A stretch of 11,959 nt of DNA from NCBI GenBank assembly GCA_934359535.1, contig CAKRLN010000050.1, positions 1-11,959 on the forward strand, in the 5' to 3' direction. The translations under genes were made by a program, and so were the position numbers. The notes beneath the pieces are model-generated. The model was not told where the DNA came from. It did no database searches and was given only the letters and a program-made list of their open reading frames with translations. The first letter of the stretch is position 1. Each line of letters opens with the position of its first letter. This DNA is from an uncultured Lachnospiraceae bacterium (GTDB lineage Bacteria; Bacillota; Clostridia; Lachnospirales; Lachnospiraceae). This document shows, one piece after another, positions 5,721 to 11,959 of this stretch.

Positions 5721-8078
5721 TCAGCCTGTTGTTCTTTCAATATCAATGACACTCTCCACCTGGCGGAGCCGTTCTACAAGACTGTTTATCTCTGCCCTTC
5801 CCTTTGTGTTAAAGGACACCTCGATCGTTGCGATTCCCTGTTTGCTTGTCTTAGAATGGATTCCGTTGATATTGATCTCACGCTCTGTAAAAATGCGTGT
5901 GATATCAACAAGAAGTCCAGCTCTGTCATGACAGAAGATCTTAATCTCGGCAAGATACTCTCCAAGCGCTTCAGTCTCAGCTCCAGCCTGCCATTCTGCC
6001 TCGATCAGACGCGCGCGTTCCATCTCAGAGAGGTTGATCACATTGATACAGTCGGTTCTGTGGATTGATACCCCACGCCCTCTTGTTACAAATCCAACGA
6101 TTTCATCTCCCGGCACCGGACTACAGCATTTCGAAAAATGTACGGCAACATCATAAAGCCCTTTGACCACAATGCCGCTTTTTGACTTTTTCGGTGCCTC
6201 CTGCGGCTTCTGCTCTCCGATCGACTCTAATACATCAGCATCGGTAAGCGGAATCACATGATCCTTCTTGTATTCCTCATACATGCGGTTTACGATCTGA
6301 CCTTCCTTTAAACCGCCATGTCCGATCGTTGCAAGACAGGAATTCCAGTCATGGAAACCATATTTACGAATGATCTTTTCCTGGTATTCCGGGCGGTTAA
6401 TATCGGAAAAATTAATTGCTTTCGCCTTTGCATATGCCTGCATCAGCTCCTTGCCATGCAGAATATTCTCTTCCTTCAGCTCACTGCGGAACCACTGGTT
6501 GATCTTATTTTTCGCCTGCGTACTCTTTACAATCTTTAACCAGTCACGGCTTGGTCCCTTGGAATTCTGTGATGTAATGATCTCAACCCGGTCACCGTTC
6601 TGAATCTTATAATCGATCGGAACAAGCCTTCCGTTGACCTTTGCGCCAACCATCTTATTGCCGACTGCGGAATGGATGCTGTACGCAAAATCAATCGGAG
6701 TCGAGCCATTCGGAAGATTCTTGACATCTCCGGATGGTGTAAAGCAGAATACCGTATCGGAAAACAGATCCAGATCGCTCTTTAACAGGCTCATAAATTC
6801 TTTATTGTCGGACATGTCCTGCTGCCACTCTAAGATCTGACGCAGCCAGCTTAACTTCTCCTCCTCGGTAACGGTCGTATTCGTTGCGCCGCCGTTATTT
6901 GCTTCTTTGTATTTCCAATGTGCGGCAATACCATATTCTGCCGTGCGGTGCATCTCATAGGTACGGATCTGGATTTCAAACGGCTGTCCGGTCGGTCCGA
7001 TCAGTGTCGTATGAAGCGACTGGTACATATTCGGCTTCGGCATTGCAATATAATCCTTAAAGCGTCCCGGAATCGGCTTATAACGTTCGTGCATGATTCC
7101 AAGTGCCGCATAACAGTCCTTGATCGAATCAACAAGAATGCGAATTGCAAACAGATCATAGATCTGGTCAATCGTCTTGTGCTGGTTCACCATTTTCTTA
7201 TAGATACTGAAAAAATGCTTTGCACGGCCATATACCTCTGCCTTGATGCCGGCCTGCTCAATATCCCTTTTCACATCATCAACAAGGCTCTGCACATACT
7301 GATCACGTACATTTTTCCGCAGGACAACCTTCTCTACCAGATCATAATAAGCATCCGGGTCCAGATATTTTAAGGAGAGATCCTCAAGCTCAATCTTGAT
7401 CTTACTGATACCAAGACGCTGTGCAATCGGACAATAAATCTCCTGTGTCTCCCTTGCAATACGGATCTGTGCTTCCCTTGACTGGTATTTTAACGTGCGC
7501 ATGTTGTGCAGACGGTCAGCAAGCTTGATTAAGATGACACGGATATCCTTTGCCATTGCAAGGAACATCTTACGCAGGTTCTCTGCCTGCATCTCAAGGC
7601 GTTCGGCATTCTTATCCCTTGTTGCCTTGTCATCCCCATCCTTCTTGCCATTGTCCGTCAGATGCAGATGCTGCAGCTTTGTCACACCATCAACAAGAAG
7701 CAGAACCTCTTCGCTGAACTCATCAATAATCTCCTGCTCCGTCATGATCGTATCCTCTAATACGTCATGTAAAAGCCCTGCTGCAATGGTCTCTTTGTCT
7801 AACTCAAGCTCTGCAAGAATAATTGCAACACAAAGCGGATGGATAATATAAGCTTCCCCGGATTTGCGCACCTGTCCCTTATGTGCCTCATAGGCGACCT
7901 TATAAGCCTTCTCCACAAGCGTGATGTCCGCGGACGGATGGTATTTACGGATGCTTGCGATTAGATCCTCATACAGTGTCTCCGGACTTACAAATTCTTT
8001 GATTGGCTTGATTCCATCAGTATTCGAGTGAAATTCACTCTCCATTTTTTCAAGCTCTTCGGTTGAAATATCTGCCAT
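5721..8078 (-). CDS. rel: Bifunctional (p)ppGpp synthetase/hydrolase, RelA/SpoT family
   Basis: A full-length 785-residue RSH protein that makes and degrades the stringent-response alarmone (p)ppGpp. Domains in order: HD hydrolase (about 50-200) with His80 and the HD pair His104-Asp105 in GLLHDVLEDT; synthetase (about 260-390) with YDLFAIRILV and MPKPNMYQSLHTT; TGS (about 441-503); a conserved cysteine block around Cys651-Cys652 and Cys677; and a C-terminal ACT domain (about 712-785). RFKD (339-342) is the RxKD form of the synthetase motif found in bifunctional Rel, not the ExDD form of RelA. The hydrolase residues are also intact. The start is the ATG at 8076-8078. An in-frame GTG three codons earlier is embedded in the AAGGTGAG ribosome binding site and is unlikely to be used. 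The gene has its own promoter just upstream. Confidence 0.95.
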   Translation of the reverse strand: MADISTEELEKMESEFHSNTDGIKPIKEFVSPETLYEDLIASIRKYHPSADITLVEKAYKVAYEAHKGQVRKSGEAYIIHPLCVAIILAELELDKETIAAGLLHDVLEDTIMTEQEIIDEFSEEVLLLVDGVTKLQHLHLTDNGKKDGDDKATRDKNAERLEMQAENLRKMFLAMAKDIRVILIKLADRLHNMRTLKYQSREAQIRIARETQEIYCPIAQRLGISKIKIELEDLSLKYLDPDAYYDLVEKVVLRKNVRDQYVQSLVDDVKRDIEQAGIKAEVYGRAKHFFSIYKKMVNQHKTIDQIYDLFAIRILVDSIKDCYAALGIMHERYKPIPGRFKDYIAMPKPNMYQSLHTTLIGPTGQPFEIQIRTYEMHRTAEYGIAAHWKYKEANNGGATNTTVTEEEKLSWLRQILEWQQDMSDNKEFMSLLKSDLDLFSDTVFCFTPSGDVKNLPNGSTPIDFAYSIHSAVGNKMVGAKVNGRLVPIDYKIQNGDRVEIITSQNSKGPSRDWLKIVKSTQAKNKINQWFRSELKEENILHGKELMQAYAKAKAINFSDINRPEYQEKIIRKYGFHDWNSCLATIGHGGLKEGQIVNRMYEEYKKDHVIPLTDADVLESIGEQKPQEAPKKSKSGIVVKGLYDVAVHFSKCCSPVPGDEIVGFVTRGRGVSIHRTDCINVINLSEMERARLIEAEWQAGAETEALGEYLAEIKIFCHDRAGLLVDITRIFTEREININGIHSKTSKQGIATIEVSFNTKGRAEINSLVERLRQVESVIDIERTTG

Positions 8079-8120
8079 GTGTCTCACCTTCTTTGCAAAA
8101 CTATGCTTATTTTATTCCAT

Positions 8121-8149
8121 ATTATATTTTATTTTTTTGTAAAATGCAA
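8121..8149 (-). promoter_or_regulatory. Promoter of rel
   Basis: On the minus strand TTGCAT (8149 to 8144) and a perfect TATAAT (8126 to 8121) are 17 bases apart. The predicted start is near 8114, about 36 bases before the rel ATG. The -35 begins one base after the glycosyltransferase stop codon, so rel can be expressed independently of the upstream gene. Confidence 0.7.
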
Positions 8150-9547
8150 TCATTTGTCGTATTTCCTGGATTCCTGTCTTAAATTTTCACGAAGCTCCCT
8201 CGCAAGGCGCAGGAAAAGCGGTTTTTCCGCAAATAAAAAGGCTGACCTTGCATATGGAGCATTGATCCGAATTAAAACATCCTCCTCCGTTGCCAGGACA
8301 TTTCCATCCAGGTCAATATAATAGGACTGAAGTGTAAGATCCTCCACCCGGAAGATATCCTCACATAATCGGAGCCAGATGGCATCTCCCCCGCATTCCA
8401 CAGGATATTCCTGCTGTTCTCCCACGAACTCCGTTTGCTCTGCATTCCCTTCCAATTCTGCTTTTTCCTGTTCTTTCTGAAGAAAAATCCTCCGTCCAGG
8501 CTCCTTTTCCATGAGCTCTGCTGCAAGCTTCTCCCCGGCAAGCGGGAACTCCCCATAAATAATCCGGACCGCTTTTTCTTTATTCTTTCCGCCAAGCAGC
8601 GCATCAAGTGGCCGGTAAGTGCCCTCAATTGGAAAAATCCGGTCTTCTCCGGCTTTTCCCATTCTGCCATGAAGGGCATCATCAAGCGCCGCCATTACCG
8701 TTTTCGCACGGTTTTCCTCCCCGCGGAACAGTCCTTCATACTGGATCGTAAAGATCGAATTCAAAAACACCTCTGCCATATCGGAAAGCTGCTCGTCCGG
8801 AATATATTTCAAGAAAAAGGAGATCCAGTTGCGCCATGCATAATAAGTCGGGAAGGTATTTACATCCTCCTTTTTTGCCCCCATTGCATGACATGCTTCC
8901 GCTGCACCGACTGATGCCACCAGATACCCGGCAAGGGTGCAGCGGTAACACCATTCCGTATCATCCCAGTACAGGAAATTTTCTTCTGGCATAAGACCAA
9001 TCTTCTCTACAACCGTTCTTCTTATCATAAGTGCACATGCCGGAACCGCATCCGAATAAATGACCTCCGGAAGTGTTCCATCCTCTGCATAATTCAGATA
9101 GGTGGAATCTACACAATAGTCTTTCCAATTGATAAATGAGCCATACTGCTGAATGTAATCCGGCTCCTGCGTATGAAAAATTTTTGCAGCGGCAATCCCT
9201 GCCTTTTCGTTCTGATCCAGGAAATCCGCAAGTACCCCAATGCAGTTTTCATCTAAAAAAGCATCGTTATCCACACACATCAGATATTTATGCCCTTTTT
9301 TAAACGCCATCCGAAGCCCGGTGTTGAACCCTCCGCTTCCGCCAAGATTCTCCTTGTTGCACAAAAGTGTAAGCCTTGGCTCACCTTTGTATTTCATTTT
9401 AATCTTCTCCACGGAATGATCCTTTGATGCATTGTCTACAACGTAGATATGCAGATCCATAAATTTCGATTCCAGTACCGACTGGATGCATGTTAAAACT
9501 TCATTTTCCTTATTATAATTGCAGATTACAACTCCGACTTTTTCCAC
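8150..9547 (-). CDS. Family 2 glycosyltransferase (rhamnosyl/galactofuranosyl-transferase-like)
   Basis: A 465-residue protein with a GT-A fold N-terminal domain. VGVVICNYN (4-12) is the first nucleotide-binding strand, VVDNASKD (36-43) contains a conserved Asp, NLGGSGGFNTG (67-77) is the usual loop, and DND (93-95) is the metal-binding DXD equivalent. YWDDTEWCYR (193-202) carries the acidic catalytic-base region, and YYAWRN (235-240) resembles WbbL/GlfT1-type enzymes. These build cell-surface polysaccharide from NDP-sugars at the inner face of the membrane. No membrane helix or signal peptide is visible. The last 200 residues are outside the GT domain and unfamiliar; they include a Glu-rich linker (about 360-390). 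The start codon is GTG, chosen for AGAGGA upstream; the ATG 22 bases earlier stops at once. Donor and acceptor are unknown. Confidence 0.87.
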   Translation of the reverse strand: MEKVGVVICNYNKENEVLTCIQSVLESKFMDLHIYVVDNASKDHSVEKIKMKYKGEPRLTLLCNKENLGGSGGFNTGLRMAFKKGHKYLMCVDNDAFLDENCIGVLADFLDQNEKAGIAAAKIFHTQEPDYIQQYGSFINWKDYCVDSTYLNYAEDGTLPEVIYSDAVPACALMIRRTVVEKIGLMPEENFLYWDDTEWCYRCTLAGYLVASVGAAEACHAMGAKKEDVNTFPTYYAWRNWISFFLKYIPDEQLSDMAEVFLNSIFTIQYEGLFRGEENRAKTVMAALDDALHGRMGKAGEDRIFPIEGTYRPLDALLGGKNKEKAVRIIYGEFPLAGEKLAAELMEKEPGRRIFLQKEQEKAELEGNAEQTEFVGEQQEYPVECGGDAIWLRLCEDIFRVEDLTLQSYYIDLDGNVLATEEDVLIRINAPYARSAFLFAEKPLFLRLARELRENLRQESRKYDK

Positions 9548-9593
9548 TTTTATTTCCTCTTTTGCATCGTTTTATTCTTCTTAATCTCCTTTT

Positions 9594-9602
9594 ATTATAG
9601 CA
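9594..9602 (-). promoter_or_regulatory. Extended -10 promoter of the glycosyltransferase gene
   Basis: On the minus strand TGCTATAAT (9602 to 9594) is an extended -10 (TG-N-TATAAT). No good -35 is seen at 17 bases, which extended -10 promoters can tolerate. The start would be near 9587, about 40 bases before the GTG. Confidence 0.5.
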
Positions 9603-9621
9603 AACCACAGAAAATTTGTTG

Positions 9622-9640
9622 GGAAAAAATATCATTTTCC
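9622..9640. repeat. Short inverted repeat between divergent promoters
   Basis: GGAAAA (9622-9627) and TTTTCC (9635-9640) form a 6-bp dyad with a 7-base centre. It lies between the two divergent -10 elements, so it could be an operator shared by the glycosyltransferase and oxidase genes. The arms are short and of low complexity, so chance is possible. Confidence 0.25.
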
Positions 9641-9649
9641 AGGATCGCG

Positions 9650-9658
9650 TGGTAAAAT
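9650..9658 (+). promoter_or_regulatory. Probable extended -10 promoter of the FMN oxidase gene
   Basis: TGGTAAAAT (9650-9658) fits TG-N-TAAAAT, an extended -10 with one mismatch to TATAAT. No clear -35 is visible. The start would be near 9665, giving a leader of about 27 bases before the ATG at 9692. Confidence 0.4.
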
Positions 9659-9691
9659 AAAATTATTAAAATCATGAAAGAAGGAACCTTT

Positions 9692-10708
9692 ATGAATTAT
9701 TCGGAATGTATCAAGCTTGCAAAAGACAAGGTTGGAAAATATTGCAAGGCATGCCCGGAATGCAACGGCAGGGCATGTGGAAGCCAGATGCCGGGACCTG
9801 GAGCAAAGGGAATCGGAGACACTGCGATCCGCAACTATAATAAATGGAAGGAGATCCGTGTCCAGATGGATACGCTTGTGGAAAAACACCCGATCGACAC
9901 ATCACTGACACTGTTTGGCAAGGATTTTAAATATCCGTTTTTTGCCGGTCCGGTCGGTGCCGTCAATCTGCATTATGGAGATTCGTTAAACGACGTGTCC
10001 TACAATGATATTTTAGTATCCTCCTGTGCCAAATACGGCATTGCTGCATTTACAGGAGATGGAACAGACAGCAATGTGATGGTTGCTGCAACAAAAGCAA
10101 TCAAAAACGCTGGCGGCTTTGGAATCCCTACCGTAAAGCCATGGAATCTGGAAACTATCCAGGAAAAAATGGCACTCGTTAAGGATGCCGGATCATTTGC
10201 AGTCGCAATGGATATTGATGCTGCCGGACTTCCATTTTTACAGAACCTGATGCCTCCTGCCGGAAGCAAATCTGTAGAAGAGCTCCGCGCAATCGCAGAA
10301 GCCGCTGATGTTCCATTTATCGTAAAAGGCATCATGACCGTAAAGGGTGCCTTAAAGGCGAAGGAAGCTGGTGCTGCTGCAATCGTTGTCTCCAATCACG
10401 GCGGACGCGTACTTGACCAGTGTCCGGCAACTGCTGAGGTATTAGAAGAGATTGCGCTTGCCGTAGGTGGCTCCATGAAGATTCTTGTCGATGGCGGTAT
10501 CCGCTCCGGCAGCGATGTTTTCAAAGCACTTGCACTCGGCGCAGACGCTGCAATCATTGCAAGACCATTTGTAACCGCAGTCTACGGTGGCGGTGAGGAA
10601 GGTGTCAAAGCCTACATTGACAAGATCGGCGGTGAGCTTGCCGATACAATGGCAATGTGCGGTGTATCCTCCCTCTCTGAGATCACACGCGACTGTGTAA
10701 GAATCTAA
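9692..10708 (+). CDS. FMN-dependent alpha-hydroxy-acid oxidising protein (lactate oxidase-like)
   Basis: A 338-residue TIM-barrel flavoprotein of the glycolate/lactate oxidase family. Family members oxidise 2-hydroxy acids to 2-keto acids with FMN. Visible signatures: FAGPVGA (84-90) near the flavin, Lys212 in VKGIMT (binds FMN), SNHGGR (234-239) with the catalytic His and substrate-binding Arg, and VDGGIRSGSD (266-275) plus ARP (290-292) for the FMN phosphate. Unusual is an N-terminal Cys cluster, C18-x2-C21-x2-C24-x4-C29, absent from classical lactate oxidase and suggestive of a metal or Fe-S site. The ATG at 9692 was chosen because AGAAGGA lies just upstream; an ATG six codons earlier lacks a ribosome binding site. 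The electron acceptor in an anaerobe is unlikely to be oxygen, so it may act as a dehydrogenase. The substrate is unproven. Confidence 0.87.
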   Translation: MNYSECIKLAKDKVGKYCKACPECNGRACGSQMPGPGAKGIGDTAIRNYNKWKEIRVQMDTLVEKHPIDTSLTLFGKDFKYPFFAGPVGAVNLHYGDSLNDVSYNDILVSSCAKYGIAAFTGDGTDSNVMVAATKAIKNAGGFGIPTVKPWNLETIQEKMALVKDAGSFAVAMDIDAAGLPFLQNLMPPAGSKSVEELRAIAEAADVPFIVKGIMTVKGALKAKEAGAAAIVVSNHGGRVLDQCPATAEVLEEIALAVGGSMKILVDGGIRSGSDVFKALALGADAAIIARPFVTAVYGGGEEGVKAYIDKIGGELADTMAMCGVSSLSEITRDCVRI

Positions 10709-11607
10709 CAGTTCCCTTTCACATAACGAAGCATTGGTTTTCCTGCTGCCATGGATATTCCATGGCAGGTAAAGCCAAGCTTTTCAGCCAGACGGATTGA
10801 TGCTGTATTTTCTTTTTCGATGAGACAGTTGATCCGTGGGTAATCAAGATACTCCCCTGCATACGCAAGAATTGCCTGACAAACCTCTGTTGCATAGCCC
10901 TTATTCTGGTAAGAAGCAGCAATCGCATACCCCATTTCCAGCTCCATAACTACTCTGGCATTCTCTTTGTCCCGGCCATCATACGTTCCTGTTTGCCCGC
11001 AATCTTCATCAGCCGGATATTCCCGGTGCTCTAAGCCAGCCCTTCCAATCAGCTTTCCCGTGCTTTTCTCAATCACAACCCACATGCCATATTCATAAAA
11101 GCGATACATATTGTCAATATATGCCTGCTCATAGGCAAGCTCCTCCTCCCACGGATAAAGCGGCTCCATATAATCCGTCATATGCGGCTCTTCATAGATT
11201 GCAAATAAAGCCTCCATGTCATCCATACAGATCTCCCGGATGAGACAACGCTTTGTCTCTGTAATATCCCATGGAATTTTAAAATGCCGTCTTCTCACCC
11301 GGTCCAGATAAGCCAAATCGACTTCCTCAAAGCTCTCTACAAGCACATCTGCTCCATAAAGTCCCTGCCCCGGAAAATTGGGATTTGCATACGCACAAAC
11401 AGCAAAGCCAAGTGCCTGTGCCCTCTGAACCGTATGATCCGTAGCTGCAATCACGAGACAATTTCTTTTTTCCATTTGCTGCATATCCCAGGTGTTTTTT
11501 ATCACATGAAATATCCCCAGACTCCCCATTATCATTTCTTCCAGATAAGGCTCCCCTGCAATTTCCTCTTCTAAATAAAAAATATGTTCCAGTTTCCCTG
11601 CTTCCAT
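10705..11607 (-). CDS. GNAT acetyltransferase with HAD-like N-terminal segment
   Basis: A 300-residue, two-part protein. Residues about 1-115 look like part of a HAD-superfamily domain (ATDHTVQRAQALGFAVCAY, then GADVLVESFEEVD) without the nucleophile DxD motif, so this half is probably not a phosphatase. Residues about 120-300 are a GNAT domain: GMWVVIEKSTGKLIGRAGL (174-192) is the central hairpin, MELEMGYAIA (221-230) is strand 4, QNKGYAT (234-240) is the acetyl-CoA pyrophosphate loop Q/RxxGxA, and ENTASIRLAEKLGF (266-279) is the C-terminal signature of RimJ/RimL-like enzymes. The acceptor is unknown. The start is the ATG at 11605-11607, ten bases after AAGGAG; an ATG ten codons earlier has no ribosome binding site. 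The 3' end overlaps that of the convergent FMN oxidase by 4 nt. A TATAAT at 11807-11802 may be its promoter. Confidence 0.85.
   Translation of the reverse strand: MEAGKLEHIFYLEEEIAGEPYLEEMIMGSLGIFHVIKNTWDMQQMEKRNCLVIAATDHTVQRAQALGFAVCAYANPNFPGQGLYGADVLVESFEEVDLAYLDRVRRRHFKIPWDITETKRCLIREICMDDMEALFAIYEEPHMTDYMEPLYPWEEELAYEQAYIDNMYRFYEYGMWVVIEKSTGKLIGRAGLEHREYPADEDCGQTGTYDGRDKENARVVMELEMGYAIAASYQNKGYATEVCQAILAYAGEYLDYPRINCLIEKENTASIRLAEKLGFTCHGISMAAGKPMLRYVKGNC
10746..10768. repeat. Perfect 9-bp hairpin just past the FMN oxidase stop
   Basis: CTGCCATGG (10746-10754) and CCATGGCAG (10760-10768) form a perfect stem with the 5-base loop ATATT. It starts 38 bases after the oxidase stop codon and lies inside the convergent acetyltransferase coding sequence. 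Neither strand has a T tract after it, so it is not a typical intrinsic terminator. It could mark or protect the oxidase mRNA 3' end, or be chance. Confidence 0.45.
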
Positions 11608-11644
11608 CTTTCCCTTTCTCCTTATCCTTGGGTACATTTTCAGA

Positions 11645-11777
11645 TTTTCTTTGTTTTCGATCCCATTTTTCTGTCCTCATGCCTTTTCGCCATTGTTTTC
11701 TGGGTATTTTCTTAAGCTTTCTTTGTTTTCGACCCCGCTTTTTCTATCTTCACGCCTTTTTCTGGGTATTTTTTTAA
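11645..11777. repeat. Tandem imperfect duplication upstream of the acetyltransferase
   Basis: Copy 1 (11645-11715) and copy 2 (11717-11777) align along their length. Identical blocks are TTTCTTTGTTTTCGA (11646-11660 and 11718-11732) and CTGGGTATTTT (11700-11710 and 11762-11772), with a similar CCTCATGCC/CTTCACGCC block between them. Copy 1 has about nine extra bases (CGCCATTGT). The substitutions indicate an old duplication. It lies in the 5' leader region of the acetyltransferase gene, read as A/G-rich on that strand. Confidence 0.7.
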
Positions 11778-11884
11778 AATATTGTTGCCGTCTACTCAAT
11801 AATTATAGAAGTCCAAAAACACTTGAATTCTACATTCCTGGAATTTATAATAAATAAAAATCAGTAACTATTCAGAACCTTTTA

Positions 11885-11939
11885 GAATAAGAGAAGAAGC
11901 TTCGTCATGCTTGCATGTAAGAAGCAGATTCTCTTATTC
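11885..11939. repeat. Long hairpin with nested palindrome
   Basis: GAATAAGAGAA (11885-11895) pairs with TTCTCTTATTC (11929-11939). After a symmetric 3x3 mismatch, GCTTC (11899-11903) pairs with GAAGC (11921-11925). The 17-base loop itself contains the perfect palindrome CATGC-TT-GCATG (11906-11917). There is no T tract on either side, so it is not a classical terminator. It could be a palindromic repeat element, or an RNA structure belonging to a gene beyond the right edge. Confidence 0.6.
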
Positions 11940-11959
11940 GTAAGGTGGCTCGAATAGAG

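Larger units (their letters stand above)
11608..11959. other. Gene-free right end of the window
   Basis: I see no supportable gene in these 352 bases. A possible 68-residue reading frame on the plus strand (11651-11857) is low-complexity Phe/Leu/Ser translated from the tandem duplication and has no ribosome binding site. The minus strand here is Lys-rich for the same reason. The region holds the tandem duplication, a candidate minus-strand -10 TATAAT (11807 to 11802) for the acetyltransferase, and the terminal hairpin. Confidence 0.6.

Noticed and set aside
6918..7373. 151-codon plus-strand frame opposite rel
   Set aside because: An antisense shadow of the synthetase domain coding region, with no recognisable protein features.
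8079..8087. Three-codon upstream extension of Rel from a GTG start
   Set aside because: The GTG is part of the AAGGTGAG ribosome binding site for the ATG at 8076-8078.
11651..11857. 68-codon plus-strand frame at the right end
   Set aside because: Low-complexity Phe/Leu/Ser sequence produced by the tandem duplication, with no ribosome binding site.
1..11959. CRISPR array, tRNA, rRNA, transposase or phage genes
   Set aside because: I saw no regularly spaced repeats, no tRNA-like cloverleaf and no transposase, integrase or phage protein in any frame.

Overview
The window looks like part of a low-GC Firmicutes chromosome, most likely a gut Lachnospiraceae relative. This rests on gene content (bifunctional Rel, HemZ-type radical SAM protein, tandem DegV proteins, a Clostridia-type FMN alpha-hydroxy-acid oxidase with a cysteine-rich N-terminus) and on AGGAG-like ribosome binding sites. 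No ribosomal RNA or other phylogenetic marker is present, so the family-level call is an inference.

Layout. (1) Bases 1-3213 are visibly AT-richer than the rest. They hold a radical SAM gene on the minus strand that is frameshifted and runs off the left edge. Divergent to it is a plus-strand series: a PAP2-like membrane protein, a DegV protein, a small membrane ORF split by a -1 frameshift at an A7 run, and a second DegV protein. The divergent control region has two perfect 15-bp palindromes lying on the promoter elements. (2) Bases 3214-3434 are a convergent gap containing a strong intrinsic terminator for the minus-strand genes. (3) Bases 3435-9547 carry a minus-strand series read GT2 glycosyltransferase -> bifunctional (p)ppGpp synthetase/hydrolase Rel -> metallo-beta-lactamase-fold hydrolase -> HemZ. 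Rel has its own good promoter, and the hydrolase and HemZ overlap by 4 nt. (4) Bases 9548-9691 are a divergent promoter region between the glycosyltransferase and an FMN-dependent alpha-hydroxy-acid oxidising enzyme on the plus strand. (5) That enzyme converges on, and overlaps by 4 nt, a minus-strand GNAT acetyltransferase with a HAD-like N-terminal segment. (6) Bases 11608-11959 have no convincing gene, but contain a tandem imperfect duplication and a long hairpin with a nested palindrome.

How the genes may work together. The Rel/hydrolase/HemZ block is ordinary core gene order in Clostridia, with stringent response and housekeeping roles. DegV proteins of this fold (FakB type) bind fatty acids for phosphorylation by FakA, and PAP2 proteins act on lipid phosphates. 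A lipid-related role for the left block is therefore plausible but inferred. The most notable observations are the palindrome-controlled divergent locus, the two homopolymer frameshifts inside it, and the composition and gene-order break at about 3.2-3.4 kb.
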